Below, one piece after another: positions 14,729 to 22,873 of a DNA stretch of 37,400 nt. The translations under genes were made by a program, and so were the position numbers. How positions within the stretch are numbered: position 1 is the first letter of the stretch; each line of letters starts with the position of its first letter. Under the pieces are notes generated by a model. That model saw nothing but the letters and a program-made list of their open reading frames with translations, ran no database searches and had not been told where the DNA came from. This stretch comes from an uncultured Oscillospiraceae bacterium (lineage in GTDB: Bacteria; Bacillota; Clostridia; Oscillospirales; Oscillospiraceae): the NCBI GenBank assembly GCA_910588455.1, contig CAJUPG010000008.1, positions 1-37,400 of the forward strand. The letters run 5' to 3'.

Positions 14729-15946
14729 TTACAGTATTTTTTGAATGCGCTCCACCGCGGTTTTGGTGGCCTGGGCGTCGCCAAAGGCGGTCAGGCGGAC
14801 ATAGCCCTCCCCGCTGGGGCCGAAGCCCGCGCCGGGGGTCGTGGCCACATTGGCCCGGTCCAGCAGCAGGTCGAAAAATTCCCAGGAGCCCATTTTGCCG
14901 GGGGTTTCCAGCCAGATATAGGGGGCGTCGGTACCGCCGAAGCAGGTGAGGCCGGCGGCGGTCATGCCCTCCCGAATCACCTGGGCGTTTTCGCGGTAAT
15001 AGCCGATGGCCTGACGGGTCTGCTCCTTGCCCTCAGGCGTGTAAATGGCCGCCGCCCCCCGCTGGATCACATAAGGCACGCCGTTGAACTTGGTGCACTG
15101 ACGGCGGTTCCACAGGCTGTTGAGCTTGGCGCCGTCACGCTCCAGCTCCAGGGGCACCACCGTATAGGCGCAGCGGTTGCCGGTGAAGCCGGCGGTCTTG
15201 GAGTAGGAGCGGAACTCAATGGCGCAGGTCCGGGCTCCCGCAATCTCGAAAATGGAGTGGGGGATGTCCTCCCCGGTGATGAAGGCCTCGTAAGCGGAGT
15301 CGTACAAAATCACCGCGCCGGTTTTGTTGGCGTAGTCCACCCAGGCTTTCAGCTGTTCCCGGGTAGCCACCGCGCCGGTGGGATTGTTGGGGAAACAGAG
15401 GTAGATGATGTCTGCGGCCTGCTGGGGGGGCTCCGGCGTAAAGCCGTTTTCTTTCACGCAGGGCATATAAATCAACCGGTTCCAGCGGCCAAGCTGCTCC
15501 TGATAGTCCCCGGCCCGGCCGGACATAGCGTTGGTGTCCACATAGACGGGATACACCGGGTCGCACACGGCCACGATGTTGTCTGTGCCGAAAATATCCC
15601 CAATGTTGCCGCAGTCGCTTTTCGCGCCGTCGGAGACGAAAATTTCCTCAGGCTTTATATCCATTCCCCGGGCCCTGTAGTCGTGCTGGGCGATGGCCTC
15701 CCGAAGAAACTCGTAGCCCTGCTCCGGGCCGTAGCCATGAAAGCCCTCAAAGGTTCCCATCTCGTCCACGGCCTGATGCATCGCATTGATGACGGCGGGG
15801 GCCAGGGGACGGGTCACATCGCCGATGGACAGCTTGATTATGTTTGCCTCCGGATGTCCGGCACAGTAGGCGGAGATTCGCCGGGCTACCTCAGAAAACA
15901 GGTAGCTGCCCGGCAGCTTCAAGTAATTTTGATTGATTTTAGTCAT
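14729..15946 (-). CDS. dapL: LL-diaminopimelate aminotransferase
   Basis: A 405-aa PLP-dependent class I/II aminotransferase that converts tetrahydrodipicolinate directly to LL-diaminopimelate, the short lysine and peptidoglycan route of many Clostridia. Diagnostic features are the N-terminus INQNYLKLPGSYLFSEVARR, KLSIGDVTRPLAPAV, GFHGYGPEQGYEFLREAI, DGAKSDCGNI, CFPNNPTGA, YDSAYEAFI and the PLP-lysine region EFRSYSKTAGFTGNRCAY. ATG 15946 is chosen because GAGAGGAG is about 9 nt upstream. Its promoter overlaps that of the divergent response regulator, and bsh may be read through from it. Confidence 0.96.
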   Translation of the reverse strand: MTKINQNYLKLPGSYLFSEVARRISAYCAGHPEANIIKLSIGDVTRPLAPAVINAMHQAVDEMGTFEGFHGYGPEQGYEFLREAIAQHDYRARGMDIKPEEIFVSDGAKSDCGNIGDIFGTDNIVAVCDPVYPVYVDTNAMSGRAGDYQEQLGRWNRLIYMPCVKENGFTPEPPQQAADIIYLCFPNNPTGAVATREQLKAWVDYANKTGAVILYDSAYEAFITGEDIPHSIFEIAGARTCAIEFRSYSKTAGFTGNRCAYTVVPLELERDGAKLNSLWNRRQCTKFNGVPYVIQRGAAAIYTPEGKEQTRQAIGYYRENAQVIREGMTAAGLTCFGGTDAPYIWLETPGKMGSWEFFDLLLDRANVATTPGAGFGPSGEGYVRLTAFGDAQATKTAVERIQKIL

Positions 15947-15968
15947 GGAAATCAACTCCTCTCAGGGT

Positions 15969-15997
15969 ATTATCCCAAATGGAAAGACGCTTGTCAA
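15969..15997 (-). promoter_or_regulatory. promoter of dapL
   Basis: On the minus strand a perfect TTGACA (15992-15997), 17 bp, and GATAAT (15969-15974). The -35 covers almost the same bases as the -35 of the plus-strand promoter at 15991. Confidence 0.75.
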
Positions 15998-16019
15998 TGG
16001 CAAACTTTTATGATAGAAT
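15991..16019 (+). promoter_or_regulatory. promoter of the orphan response regulator
   Basis: TTGTCA (15991-15996), 17 bp, TAGAAT (16014-16019) preceded by TGA (extended -10). The -35 overlaps the divergent dapL -35 by five bases. Confidence 0.72.
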
Positions 16020-16045
16020 AAAGAGACAGCACGGGAGGAGATTTT

Positions 16046-16504
16046 ATGCACAGAATTATGATCGTAGACGATGATCCAATTAACCTTGCAATTATGAAGG
16101 CCCTGCTGGAGGAAAAGTATGAAGTGATTACTGCAAGTTCCAGTCTTCAAGCCTTTGGACACCTGCGCCGGGACAATAATTTGGACCTGATGCTGGTGGA
16201 TATGGAAATGCCGGAGAGCGATGGGGTAGATGTGCTGAAAAAGATCAAAACCACCCCAAAGCTGGCAGAGATTCCGGTGATTTTGCTCACCACAGTGGAC
16301 GGCCGCTCGAAGGAGAAGGAGGCCATTGCCAACGGTGTGGCGGATTTCGTGGAAAAACCCATCCGGGGAGATATCCTTCTGCTGCGGGTGCAGCGGGAGC
16401 TGCGGATGCAGGAGCTGGAGAAGTCCAGCAGCAACAGCGTCAGCCAGGTGAAGCTATTGGAGCTGAAGGTGCGTCTGCACCAAGTATTGGATCAGTTTTC
16501 TTAA
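16046..16504 (+). CDS. orphan single-domain response regulator
   Basis: A 152-aa protein. Residues 1-120 form a complete receiver: IMIVDDDPIN (acidic pocket), LMLVDMEMPESDG (phospho-Asp near residue 52), ILLTTVD and FVEKPIRGD (Lys). The remaining ~30 residues (ELRMQELEKSSSNSVSQVKLLELKVRLHQVLDQFS) look like a helical, perhaps coiled-coil, tail; no DNA-binding or enzymatic output is present. It probably acts by protein-protein contact or as a phosphate sink. GGAGG-type site before ATG 16046 and its own terminator make it monocistronic. No kinase is adjacent; the hybrid kinase 2.5 kb away is the nearest. Confidence 0.9.
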   Translation: MHRIMIVDDDPINLAIMKALLEEKYEVITASSSLQAFGHLRRDNNLDLMLVDMEMPESDGVDVLKKIKTTPKLAEIPVILLTTVDGRSKEKEAIANGVADFVEKPIRGDILLLRVQRELRMQELEKSSSNSVSQVKLLELKVRLHQVLDQFS

Positions 16505-16545
16505 AAATTCCCGGCGCGGGTTTGATACCCGCGCCGGGAATTTTT
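16503..16545. terminator. bidirectional terminator between the response regulator and uxaC
   Basis: A perfect 19-bp stem (16503-16521 / 16527-16545) with a GC core CCCGGCGCGGG, loop TTGAT and A/T tracts on both sides. The uxaC stop codon lies at 16544-16546, inside the base of the stem. It closes the long uronate operon. Confidence 0.95.
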
Positions 16546-17944
16546 ATAGGTCAAAATACCGCTTTGCGTTGTGGTAGCAGATGTCCGCAACCAGGGCCCC
16601 GGCCGCGTCCAGGTCCGCAGGGTACTCCCCGTTTTCGATCCAGCCGCCCACCAGATTGCAGAGAATCCGGCGGAAATAGGCGTGACGGGTGTAGCTGAGG
16701 AAGCTGCGGGAGTCGGTGAGCATTCCGATAAAGTTACCCAGCAGGCTCAGGTTGGCCAGACTGATCAGCTGGTCCTGCATTCCGGTCTTGTTGTCGTTGA
16801 ACCACCAGGCGCTGCCGTGCTGGAGCTTCCCCGCCGCCTCCGTGCCCTGGAACGCGCCGATCATGGTGTCCAGCATCTCGTTCTCTCCGGGATTGAGGCT
16901 GTAGAGAATGGTTTTGGGCAGAGAACCGGTCCGGTAGAGCCGGTCCAGCAGCGCATAGAGGGCCCCGCCGCAGTTCACGTTGTTCATGCAGTCAAAGCCG
17001 CAGTCCGGCCCCAGCCTGGCGAACATGGCGGAGTTGGGATTGCGCATACAGTTATAGTGGATCTGCATAACCCAACCCATTCTGGCGTACTGCTCCGCGC
17101 AGAACACCAGCAGGGCGGTCTTGAACTGCTCCGTCTCCTCCAGGGTGACGGCCTCGTCCTTCAGACCCTTTTGCAGGATGGCGTCCACATCCTGCCGGGA
17201 AGCCTCCCGGTAGGGGACGTAGTCCAGACCGTGGTCCGCGGCGCGGCAGCCAGCCTGAGTAAATGCGTCCATCCGGTTTTTCAGGGCCTGCTCCAGCGTC
17301 TCCAGACTGGTGATCTCCACCCCGGCCGATGCGCCCAGCTCCTGGATAAACGCTTTCCAGCTGGGCTTTTCAATGTTCAGCGCCTTGTCAGGCCGGAAGG
17401 AGGGGGTCACCGTCACCGGGAAGGACGCGTCCTCCTTCAGGCGCTTGTGCCACTCCAGTGTGGAGGTGGGGTCGTCGGTGGTGCCGATCATGGCCACGTT
17501 GCTCTGGCGGATGATCCCCCGCACGTCCATGCCGTCCTCTTTCAGTTTCTTTTCGCTCAGGTCCCAGACCTCCTGGGCCGTCTCGCCGTTCAGCACGCCC
17601 TGGTAGCCGAAGTAGGTCCGCAGCTCCAGGTGGCACCAGTGGTACATGGGGTTGCCGATGGCCTTGGGGAGGGCCTCGGCGAATTTCTGGAACTTCTCCC
17701 GCTCGCTGGCGTCCCCGGTGATGTACCGCTCCTCCACGCCGTTGGACCGCATGACCCGCCACTTGTAGTGGTCGCCCTCCAGCCAGGTCTGATAGATGTT
17801 CTGGAACCGGCGGTTCTCAAAAATCTCCTTGGGGTCCACGTGGCAGTGGTAGTCGATGATGGGCTGCTTTTCCGCGTAATCGTGGTACAGCCTTTGGGCG
17901 GTGGGGGTTTCCAGGAGAAAATCCTTGTCCATAAATTCCTTCAT
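16544..17944 (-). CDS. uxaC: glucuronate (uronate) isomerase
   Basis: A 466-aa amidohydrolase-fold enzyme converting D-glucuronate to D-fructuronate (and galacturonate to tagaturonate), the entry step of bacterial hexuronate breakdown. Key blocks are the metal site IIDYHCHVDPKEIFENRRFQNI, then WEGDHYKWRVMRSNGVEE-like residues, MYHWCHLELRTYFG, TTDDPTSTLEWH, MQIHYNCMRNPN, LYSLNPGENEMLDTMIGAFQ, SAWWFNDNKTGM, and MLTDSRSFLSYTRHAYFRRILC near the end. Length is standard. ATG 17944 follows GAGGT; the upstream extension to 17965 would overlap kdgK and lacks a ribosome site. Last gene of the operon, 7 nt after kdgK. Confidence 0.96.
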   Translation of the reverse strand: MKEFMDKDFLLETPTAQRLYHDYAEKQPIIDYHCHVDPKEIFENRRFQNIYQTWLEGDHYKWRVMRSNGVEERYITGDASEREKFQKFAEALPKAIGNPMYHWCHLELRTYFGYQGVLNGETAQEVWDLSEKKLKEDGMDVRGIIRQSNVAMIGTTDDPTSTLEWHKRLKEDASFPVTVTPSFRPDKALNIEKPSWKAFIQELGASAGVEITSLETLEQALKNRMDAFTQAGCRAADHGLDYVPYREASRQDVDAILQKGLKDEAVTLEETEQFKTALLVFCAEQYARMGWVMQIHYNCMRNPNSAMFARLGPDCGFDCMNNVNCGGALYALLDRLYRTGSLPKTILYSLNPGENEMLDTMIGAFQGTEAAGKLQHGSAWWFNDNKTGMQDQLISLANLSLLGNFIGMLTDSRSFLSYTRHAYFRRILCNLVGGWIENGEYPADLDAAGALVADICYHNAKRYFDL

Positions 17945-17951
17945 AGGGCAG

Positions 17952-18974
17952 TTACCTCTGCACACGGCCAGAGCCGTCGCCGCCGGCCAGCTTCTCCACC
18001 TCCGCGATGGTGGCGAAGTTGTAGTCGCCCTCGATGGAGTGCTTCAGAGCGGAGGCCGCCACGGCGAACTCCACCGCCGCCTGGGTGTCCTTGCCGGACA
18101 GCAGGGCATAGATCAGGCCGCCGCCGAAGCTGTCGCCGCCGCCGATGCGGTCGATGATGTGCAGGTGGTAGAGCTTGGAGAAGCAGTAATCGGTCCCGTC
18201 GTAGAGCATGGCGGACCAATCGTTGTCAAAGGCGCTCTTGCTCTCCCGAAGGGTAATGGCGACCTTCTCAAAGCCGAACTTGTCCGCCAGCTGCTTGGCC
18301 ACGGACTTGTAGCCCTCTTTATTCAGCTCGCCGGCGGTGATGTCGGTAGCCTCGGCCTCAATGCCGAACACGTCCTTGGCGTCCTCCTCGTTGGAGATGC
18401 ACACGTCCACGTACTGGCACAGGTCGGTCATAGCCGCACGGGCCTGGTCGCGGGTCCACAGCTTGCCCCGGTAGTTCAGGTCGCAGGAAATCTTGATGTT
18501 CCGGGCCTTGGCCGCCTTACAGGCCTCCCGGCAGATCTCCACCACGTTGGGACCCAGGGCGGGGGTGATGCCGGTGAAGTGGAACCAGTCCACGCCGTCA
18601 AAAATCTTCTCCCAGTCGAAGTCGGCGCTCTGGGCCTCCTGGATGGCGGAGTGGGCCCGGTCGTAGATGCACACGCTGGGCCGCTGGGAAGCGCCCTTCT
18701 CGTTGAAGTAGATGCCGACCCGGTCGCCGCCCCGGACAATCTTGCTGGTGTCCACACCGTAGCGGCGCAGGGAGTTCACCGCGCACTGGCCGATGGCGTG
18801 GGCGGGCAGCTTGGTGACAAAGGACGCGTCCAGGCCGTAGTTGGCCAGAGACACCGCCACGTTGGCCTCGCCGCCGCCAAAGGTAAATTCCAGATGGTCC
18901 GCCTGCACGAACCGCTCGTAGTTGTAGGGCTGGAGCCGGATCATAAGCTCGCCGAAGGTCACTACTTTTGCCAT
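17952..18974 (-). CDS. kdgK: 2-keto-3-deoxygluconate kinase (PfkB family)
   Basis: A 340-aa ribokinase-fold sugar kinase, expected to phosphorylate 2-keto-3-deoxy-D-gluconate to KDPG with ATP. The N-terminus VVTFGELMIRLQP and FTFGGGEANVAVSLANYGLDASFVTKLP match KDG kinases, and the catalytic anion-hole signature DRIGGGDSFGGGLIYALL contains the base Asp. WFHFTGITPALGPN and CDLNYRGKLW are also typical of the KdgK group. The substrate is assigned from its place between uxuA/uxuB and the KDPG aldolase; related PfkB kinases for other sugars look alike. AAGGAGGAG precedes the ATG. Confidence 0.92.
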   Translation of the reverse strand: MAKVVTFGELMIRLQPYNYERFVQADHLEFTFGGGEANVAVSLANYGLDASFVTKLPAHAIGQCAVNSLRRYGVDTSKIVRGGDRVGIYFNEKGASQRPSVCIYDRAHSAIQEAQSADFDWEKIFDGVDWFHFTGITPALGPNVVEICREACKAAKARNIKISCDLNYRGKLWTRDQARAAMTDLCQYVDVCISNEEDAKDVFGIEAEATDITAGELNKEGYKSVAKQLADKFGFEKVAITLRESKSAFDNDWSAMLYDGTDYCFSKLYHLHIIDRIGGGDSFGGGLIYALLSGKDTQAAVEFAVAASALKHSIEGDYNFATIAEVEKLAGGDGSGRVQR

Positions 18975-19012
18975 AATGAAATCTCCTCCTTACTTAACGC
19001 TTCGAAATGTAC

Positions 19013-19954
19013 TTACCGCTGCACCAGATGGATGGCGAAGCCGCCCACCTCTTGCTTCAAATAGATTGCCTTGGGCTTACGGGTGGACTCGTCGAACGCC
19101 ACGCCCTGACGGCCCAGGTGATACACCGCCCGGTCCAGGCTGTTGGTGGCGATGGCGATGTGGCCGTTTTTGCCCAGATAGGGGGACTTCATGCACTCCA
19201 CCGCGCTTCCGGCGAAGATGGAGCTGTTGCCCGGCTTGTACTCAAAGCCGAACAGCGCGCATAACGTCTTGGCCGACTGCCCGGCCTGAGCCTCGTTCTC
19301 GCAGTTGATGCCCACGTGAGCCAGAGAGAAGCCCAGCATGGTCTTGACCGCCTCTTTACACATAGCGGTGATCTCGTCCCACTTTTCGCCCTCGATCAGC
19401 TCTTTTTTGCACATCCAGGTGCCGCCCACCGCCACGATCTGGCTGTAGCCCAGGTAATCGTTGACGTTCTTGGCGCTGACGCCGCCGGTGCACATCCACT
19501 TAGCGCCTTTCAGAGCCGCACCGATGTTTTTCAGCATCGCCACGCCGCCGTTGGCCTCGGCGGGGAAGTATTTGATGACCTGGCAGCCCTGGTTCATGGC
19601 CTGCTGCATCTCGCCCGCGCTGGCGGTGCCGGGCATCATGATGCCGCCCTTGTCCAGCACGTGCTGGGTGACCTTGGGATCATAGCCGGGGGCCACGATG
19701 AAGGTGGCGCCTGCGGCCATGGCCCGGTCAGCCTGCTCCGTGGTGATGACCGTGCCCGCGCCCACCAGCATTTCCGGGACCTCCTGGACGATGGCCCGGA
19801 TGGCGTCCTCGGCGGCGGCGGTGCGGAAGGTGACCTCGGCCGCGGGCAGACCGCCCGCAGCCAGGGCCTTCGCCAGAGGGACCGCCTTGCTGGCGTCGTC
19901 GATGGCGATGACCGGCACAATGCCGATGTTCGATATTTGCTTGAGGATATCCAT
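19013..19954 (-). CDS. eda: KDPG/KHG aldolase fused to a C-terminal VOC (glyoxalase-fold) domain
   Basis: A 313-aa protein. Residues 1-205 are a class I KDPG aldolase: GIVPVIAIDD, AEVTFRTAAAEDAI, GAGTVITTEQADRA (catalytic Glu region is altered by context but EVTFRT is kept), FIVAPGYDPKV, IKYFPAEANGG (Schiff-base Lys) and CTGGVSAKNVNDYL. It cleaves KDPG to pyruvate and glyceraldehyde 3-phosphate. Residues ~215-313 (GFSLAHVGINCENEAQA ... NGHIAIATNSLDRAVYHLGRQGV ... GGFAIHLVQR) form a vicinal-oxygen-chelate-like domain, absent from standard ~210-aa Eda. Its job is unknown; it could be regulatory or handle a keto-acid. AGGAGG precedes the ATG. Confidence 0.93.
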   Translation of the reverse strand: MDILKQISNIGIVPVIAIDDASKAVPLAKALAAGGLPAAEVTFRTAAAEDAIRAIVQEVPEMLVGAGTVITTEQADRAMAAGATFIVAPGYDPKVTQHVLDKGGIMMPGTASAGEMQQAMNQGCQVIKYFPAEANGGVAMLKNIGAALKGAKWMCTGGVSAKNVNDYLGYSQIVAVGGTWMCKKELIEGEKWDEITAMCKEAVKTMLGFSLAHVGINCENEAQAGQSAKTLCALFGFEYKPGNSSIFAGSAVECMKSPYLGKNGHIAIATNSLDRAVYHLGRQGVAFDESTRKPKAIYLKQEVGGFAIHLVQR

Positions 19955-19979
19955 ACAGCTTTTTCCTCCTAAAAACGAT

Positions 19980-21725
19980 TTAAAACTGAAGGCTCTTGGT
20001 CACGTCGGCGAAGATGACCGCCAGGCCGTAAGCGCCCGCGTCGGCATAGCCGATGCTGCGCTCGCCCACCGTACCGGCGCGGCCCATCCGGGCGGCGATT
20101 TTCTCGGTGCTCCTGGCGCCCTCCATGGCGGCGGCGGCGCCGGCCTCGAAGGAGTCCTTCAGGCTTGCGCCCCCGGCGGCCTGCTTGGTCCAGCTGTCCG
20201 CGCAGGGCGCCAGCGCGTCGATGAGGGTCTTGTCACCCACCACCGCGCCCCGGCCGAAGGACCGCTCGCCGGTGGCCTGGATGCCGCTGACCGCCGCCTG
20301 CATCAGCTGGGCGAAATCGTCCACGGACAGGGCGGCCTTGCCCTTGGCGCTCCGGGCGGCGGCACGGAACGCGGAACCCCAGATGGGGCCGGAGGCTCCG
20401 CCGCAATGCTCCATGATAATCAGGGAGCAGGCGTTCAGGAAGCCGGAAATATCCAGGTCACGGCCGGAAATGACGCTCTTCCACTCCTGCTTCAGCTGCC
20501 GGAAGCCCTTGGCAATGCTCATGCCGAAGTCGCCGTCACCGGCGTGGGAGTCCAGCTCGCAGAAGGGAACCTCGTTGCGGATGGCGGATTCGCACATGGC
20601 GTCCACCATATACATCACGTTTTGCAGGCTCAGGCTGCTGGAGACCTTGGCGTAGTCCGCCGGGGTCTCAATGCCGTAATTGGCCTCCCCGGTCTGGGCG
20701 GGAGGGGCGATATTGGGCATGGCCGCCGCAGGCACAGGGCCGCTGACCTTGAAGGCGGGGGTGTCGCTGGGGGCGTTGAGCAGGTCCTCCAGCTCCCCGT
20801 CCAGCTTCAGCAGGGACAGGGAGGCTCCCGCCATGTCGATGCTGGTCATATAGTTGCCCACAAAGGCGCGGGCCACGGTCACGCCGCGCTTGGACAGCTC
20901 CTGGGCCACCTGATGGTTGAACAGGTACAGCTCCATCAGCGGAGTGGCGCCGAAGCCGTTCACCAGCACCGCCACGCGCTTGGACTCGCCCAGCTCCTGG
21001 CACAGAGAGTCCACCATACGCGCGGCCAGTTCTCCGGCCTGGGCGACGGGCTCCCGGCGGATGCCGGGCTCTCCGTGGATGCCCACGCCGTACTCCATCT
21101 CGTCCTCCCCCAGCTCGAAGGTGGGGGTGCCCTTGGCGGGGACGGTGCAGGAGGTGAACGCAAAGCCGATGCTCTTTACGCTGGCGGCGGCTTTCTCAGC
21201 GATCGCCTTGACCTCGGCCAGGGTCTTGCCCGCCTCGGCGGCGGCTCCGGCGATCTTGTGGACAAAGACCGTCCCGGCCACGCCCCGGCGGCCTACGGTG
21301 TACAGGCTGTCCTTGACGGCGATGTCGTCGTCCACCTTCACATAGTCCACGTTGATGCCGTCCTCCTGGGCCAGAAAGGCGGCATTGCGGAAGTTCATGA
21401 TATCGCCGCTGTAGTTCTTGATGATGAGCAGCGTGCCCGCGTCGCCGGCGGTCTGCTGGATGGCCTTGTAGACCTGGATCTGGGAGGGGGAGGCGAACAC
21501 ATCGCCGCACACCGCCGCGTCCAGCATTCCCTTGCCCACGAAGCCGGCGTGGGCGGGCTCGTGGCCGCTGCCGCCGCCGCTGATGAGGGTCACCTTGCCC
21601 TTGTTCAGCTCCTTTTTGTGGATGACCTTATATTTGACATCCATTTCCAGCTCCGGGTGGGCCAGCACAATGCCGGCGCACATCTCCCGGACTACCGTTG
21701 TGGGATCGTTAATCAGTTTTTTCAT
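19980..21725 (-). CDS. dhaK: dihydroxyacetone kinase, DhaK-DhaL fusion
   Basis: A 581-aa kinase for dihydroxyacetone (or a similar triose/tetrulose). The N-terminal DhaK domain, 1-335, has ISGGGSGHEPAHAGFVGKGMLD and CGDVFASPS, KNYSGD, and the substrate-binding His in YGVGIHGEPGIRR. The C-terminal DhaL domain, ~375-581, has the magnesium-nucleotide site DSHAGDGDFGMSIAKGF, MEHCGGASGPIWGSAF and DALAP. A single-chain K-L arrangement as in Citrobacter implies ATP rather than a PTS phosphoryl donor, and no DhaM is nearby. The start overlaps the gldA stop by 4 nt (ATGA), so glycerol oxidation and DHA phosphorylation are coupled. It is an unexpected member of a hexuronate operon. Confidence 0.94.
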   Translation of the reverse strand: MKKLINDPTTVVREMCAGIVLAHPELEMDVKYKVIHKKELNKGKVTLISGGGSGHEPAHAGFVGKGMLDAAVCGDVFASPSQIQVYKAIQQTAGDAGTLLIIKNYSGDIMNFRNAAFLAQEDGINVDYVKVDDDIAVKDSLYTVGRRGVAGTVFVHKIAGAAAEAGKTLAEVKAIAEKAAASVKSIGFAFTSCTVPAKGTPTFELGEDEMEYGVGIHGEPGIRREPVAQAGELAARMVDSLCQELGESKRVAVLVNGFGATPLMELYLFNHQVAQELSKRGVTVARAFVGNYMTSIDMAGASLSLLKLDGELEDLLNAPSDTPAFKVSGPVPAAAMPNIAPPAQTGEANYGIETPADYAKVSSSLSLQNVMYMVDAMCESAIRNEVPFCELDSHAGDGDFGMSIAKGFRQLKQEWKSVISGRDLDISGFLNACSLIIMEHCGGASGPIWGSAFRAAARSAKGKAALSVDDFAQLMQAAVSGIQATGERSFGRGAVVGDKTLIDALAPCADSWTKQAAGGASLKDSFEAGAAAAMEGARSTEKIAARMGRAGTVGERSIGYADAGAYGLAVIFADVTKSLQF

Positions 21726-22858
21726 TTGGCACGCTCCCGCTTATAGGCGCGGCCGATCTGATCGGCGGCAACGATGGCGGCGGCGACGGTCTGGGCGTTC
21801 ACCGGGAAGGGCATGGCGTGGGTGGACTCTTCGGGGATGCTGGCCTTTTCGGCCACCTGGCGCAGCTCCTCCGGGGAGATGCTCTCCACGCCGATGTCCG
21901 CCAGGCAAACAGGCAGGCCCACGTCCAGGCAGAAGTTCAGCACTTCATCCAGCTCCTCCGTGGGGGCGTTCTCCAGCATCATGTGGCAGAGGGTGCCGAA
22001 GGCCACCTCCTCCCCGTGCATATACTTGTGGGTGCCGGGCAGGATGGTCAGGCCGTCCACGATGCCGTGGGCCGCCGCCAGACCGCCGCTCTCAAAGCCC
22101 AGGCCGGACAGCAGAATGTTGGCCTCAATGATGTTCTCCAGGGCGGGGGTGACTATGTTCATGTCGCAGGCCTGCTTGGCCTTCCGGCCGTCGGCCATCA
22201 GGGTTTTGTAGCACTGGGTTGCCAGGGCGAAGGCGGCGTTGGTGCCCATGCCGGGGGCGCACACGCCCTCCCGGGCGCCGCAGGGCAGGCTGGCGTTGAC
22301 CCGGCTGAAGGACCGCACGTTGGCGCGGGCCTCAAAGTAGGTGGACAGCGCGTCGCCCATGCCGGACACCAGGAACCGGGTGGGCGCCTGGGCGACCACA
22401 GTGGTGTCCACCAGAACCACGCTGGGGCTCTGCTTGAAGTAGGCGTAATCGTCAAAGGACGCGTCCTCCGTGTACAGCACGGCGGAGTGGCTGGTGGGGG
22501 CGTCCGTGGCGGCGATGGTGGGGCAGATAATCACGCCGTCCCCCTGGCCCACGCACTTGGCGGTGTCAATGGCCTTCCCGCCGCCCAGACCGATGGTGCA
22601 CGCGCAGTTATTTTCCTTGGCCACCTCCCGCAGGCGGGCCACCTCCTGCCGGGAGCACTGGCCCCGGAAGTTGCTCAGCACGAATTTCACGCCGAATTTC
22701 TCCGCCGTCGCGTCCAGCTTGGCCTGGACCCGGGTCACGTCGTCGGGGTTGGCGATCAGCAGCGCCGAGTCCCCGAAGGTCTTGACAAAATAGCCCAGGT
22801 TCAGCAGCTCGTCCTCGCCCTGCACATACTTTGTGGGACAGATAAACGCTTTTCTCAT
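21722..22858 (-). CDS. gldA: glycerol dehydrogenase-like iron/zinc alcohol dehydrogenase
   Basis: A 378-aa NAD-dependent group III alcohol dehydrogenase, expected to oxidise glycerol to dihydroxyacetone. The NAD site is TIGLGGGKAIDTAKCVG. Metal ligands are the Asp of TIAATDAPTSHSAV, the His of GLAAAHGIVDGLT and the His of YMHGEEVAFGT. The opening residues AFICPTKYVQGEDELLNLG are characteristic of GldA. AAGGAGG lies 7 nt before ATG 22858. Substrate could be another diol or a C3/C4 polyol; coupling to DHA kinase favours glycerol. Confidence 0.92.
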   Translation of the reverse strand: MRKAFICPTKYVQGEDELLNLGYFVKTFGDSALLIANPDDVTRVQAKLDATAEKFGVKFVLSNFRGQCSRQEVARLREVAKENNCACTIGLGGGKAIDTAKCVGQGDGVIICPTIAATDAPTSHSAVLYTEDASFDDYAYFKQSPSVVLVDTTVVAQAPTRFLVSGMGDALSTYFEARANVRSFSRVNASLPCGAREGVCAPGMGTNAAFALATQCYKTLMADGRKAKQACDMNIVTPALENIIEANILLSGLGFESGGLAAAHGIVDGLTILPGTHKYMHGEEVAFGTLCHMMLENAPTEELDEVLNFCLDVGLPVCLADIGVESISPEELRQVAEKASIPEESTHAMPFPVNAQTVAAAIVAADQIGRAYKRERAK

Positions 22859-22873
22859 AAAAAAACCTCCTTA

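Noticed and set aside
16544..17944. Galacturonate degradation as the main role of the operon
   Set aside because: UxaC accepts both uronates, but tagaturonate reductase (uxaB) and altronate dehydratase (uxaA) are absent while uxuA and uxuB are present, so the glucuronate branch fits better.
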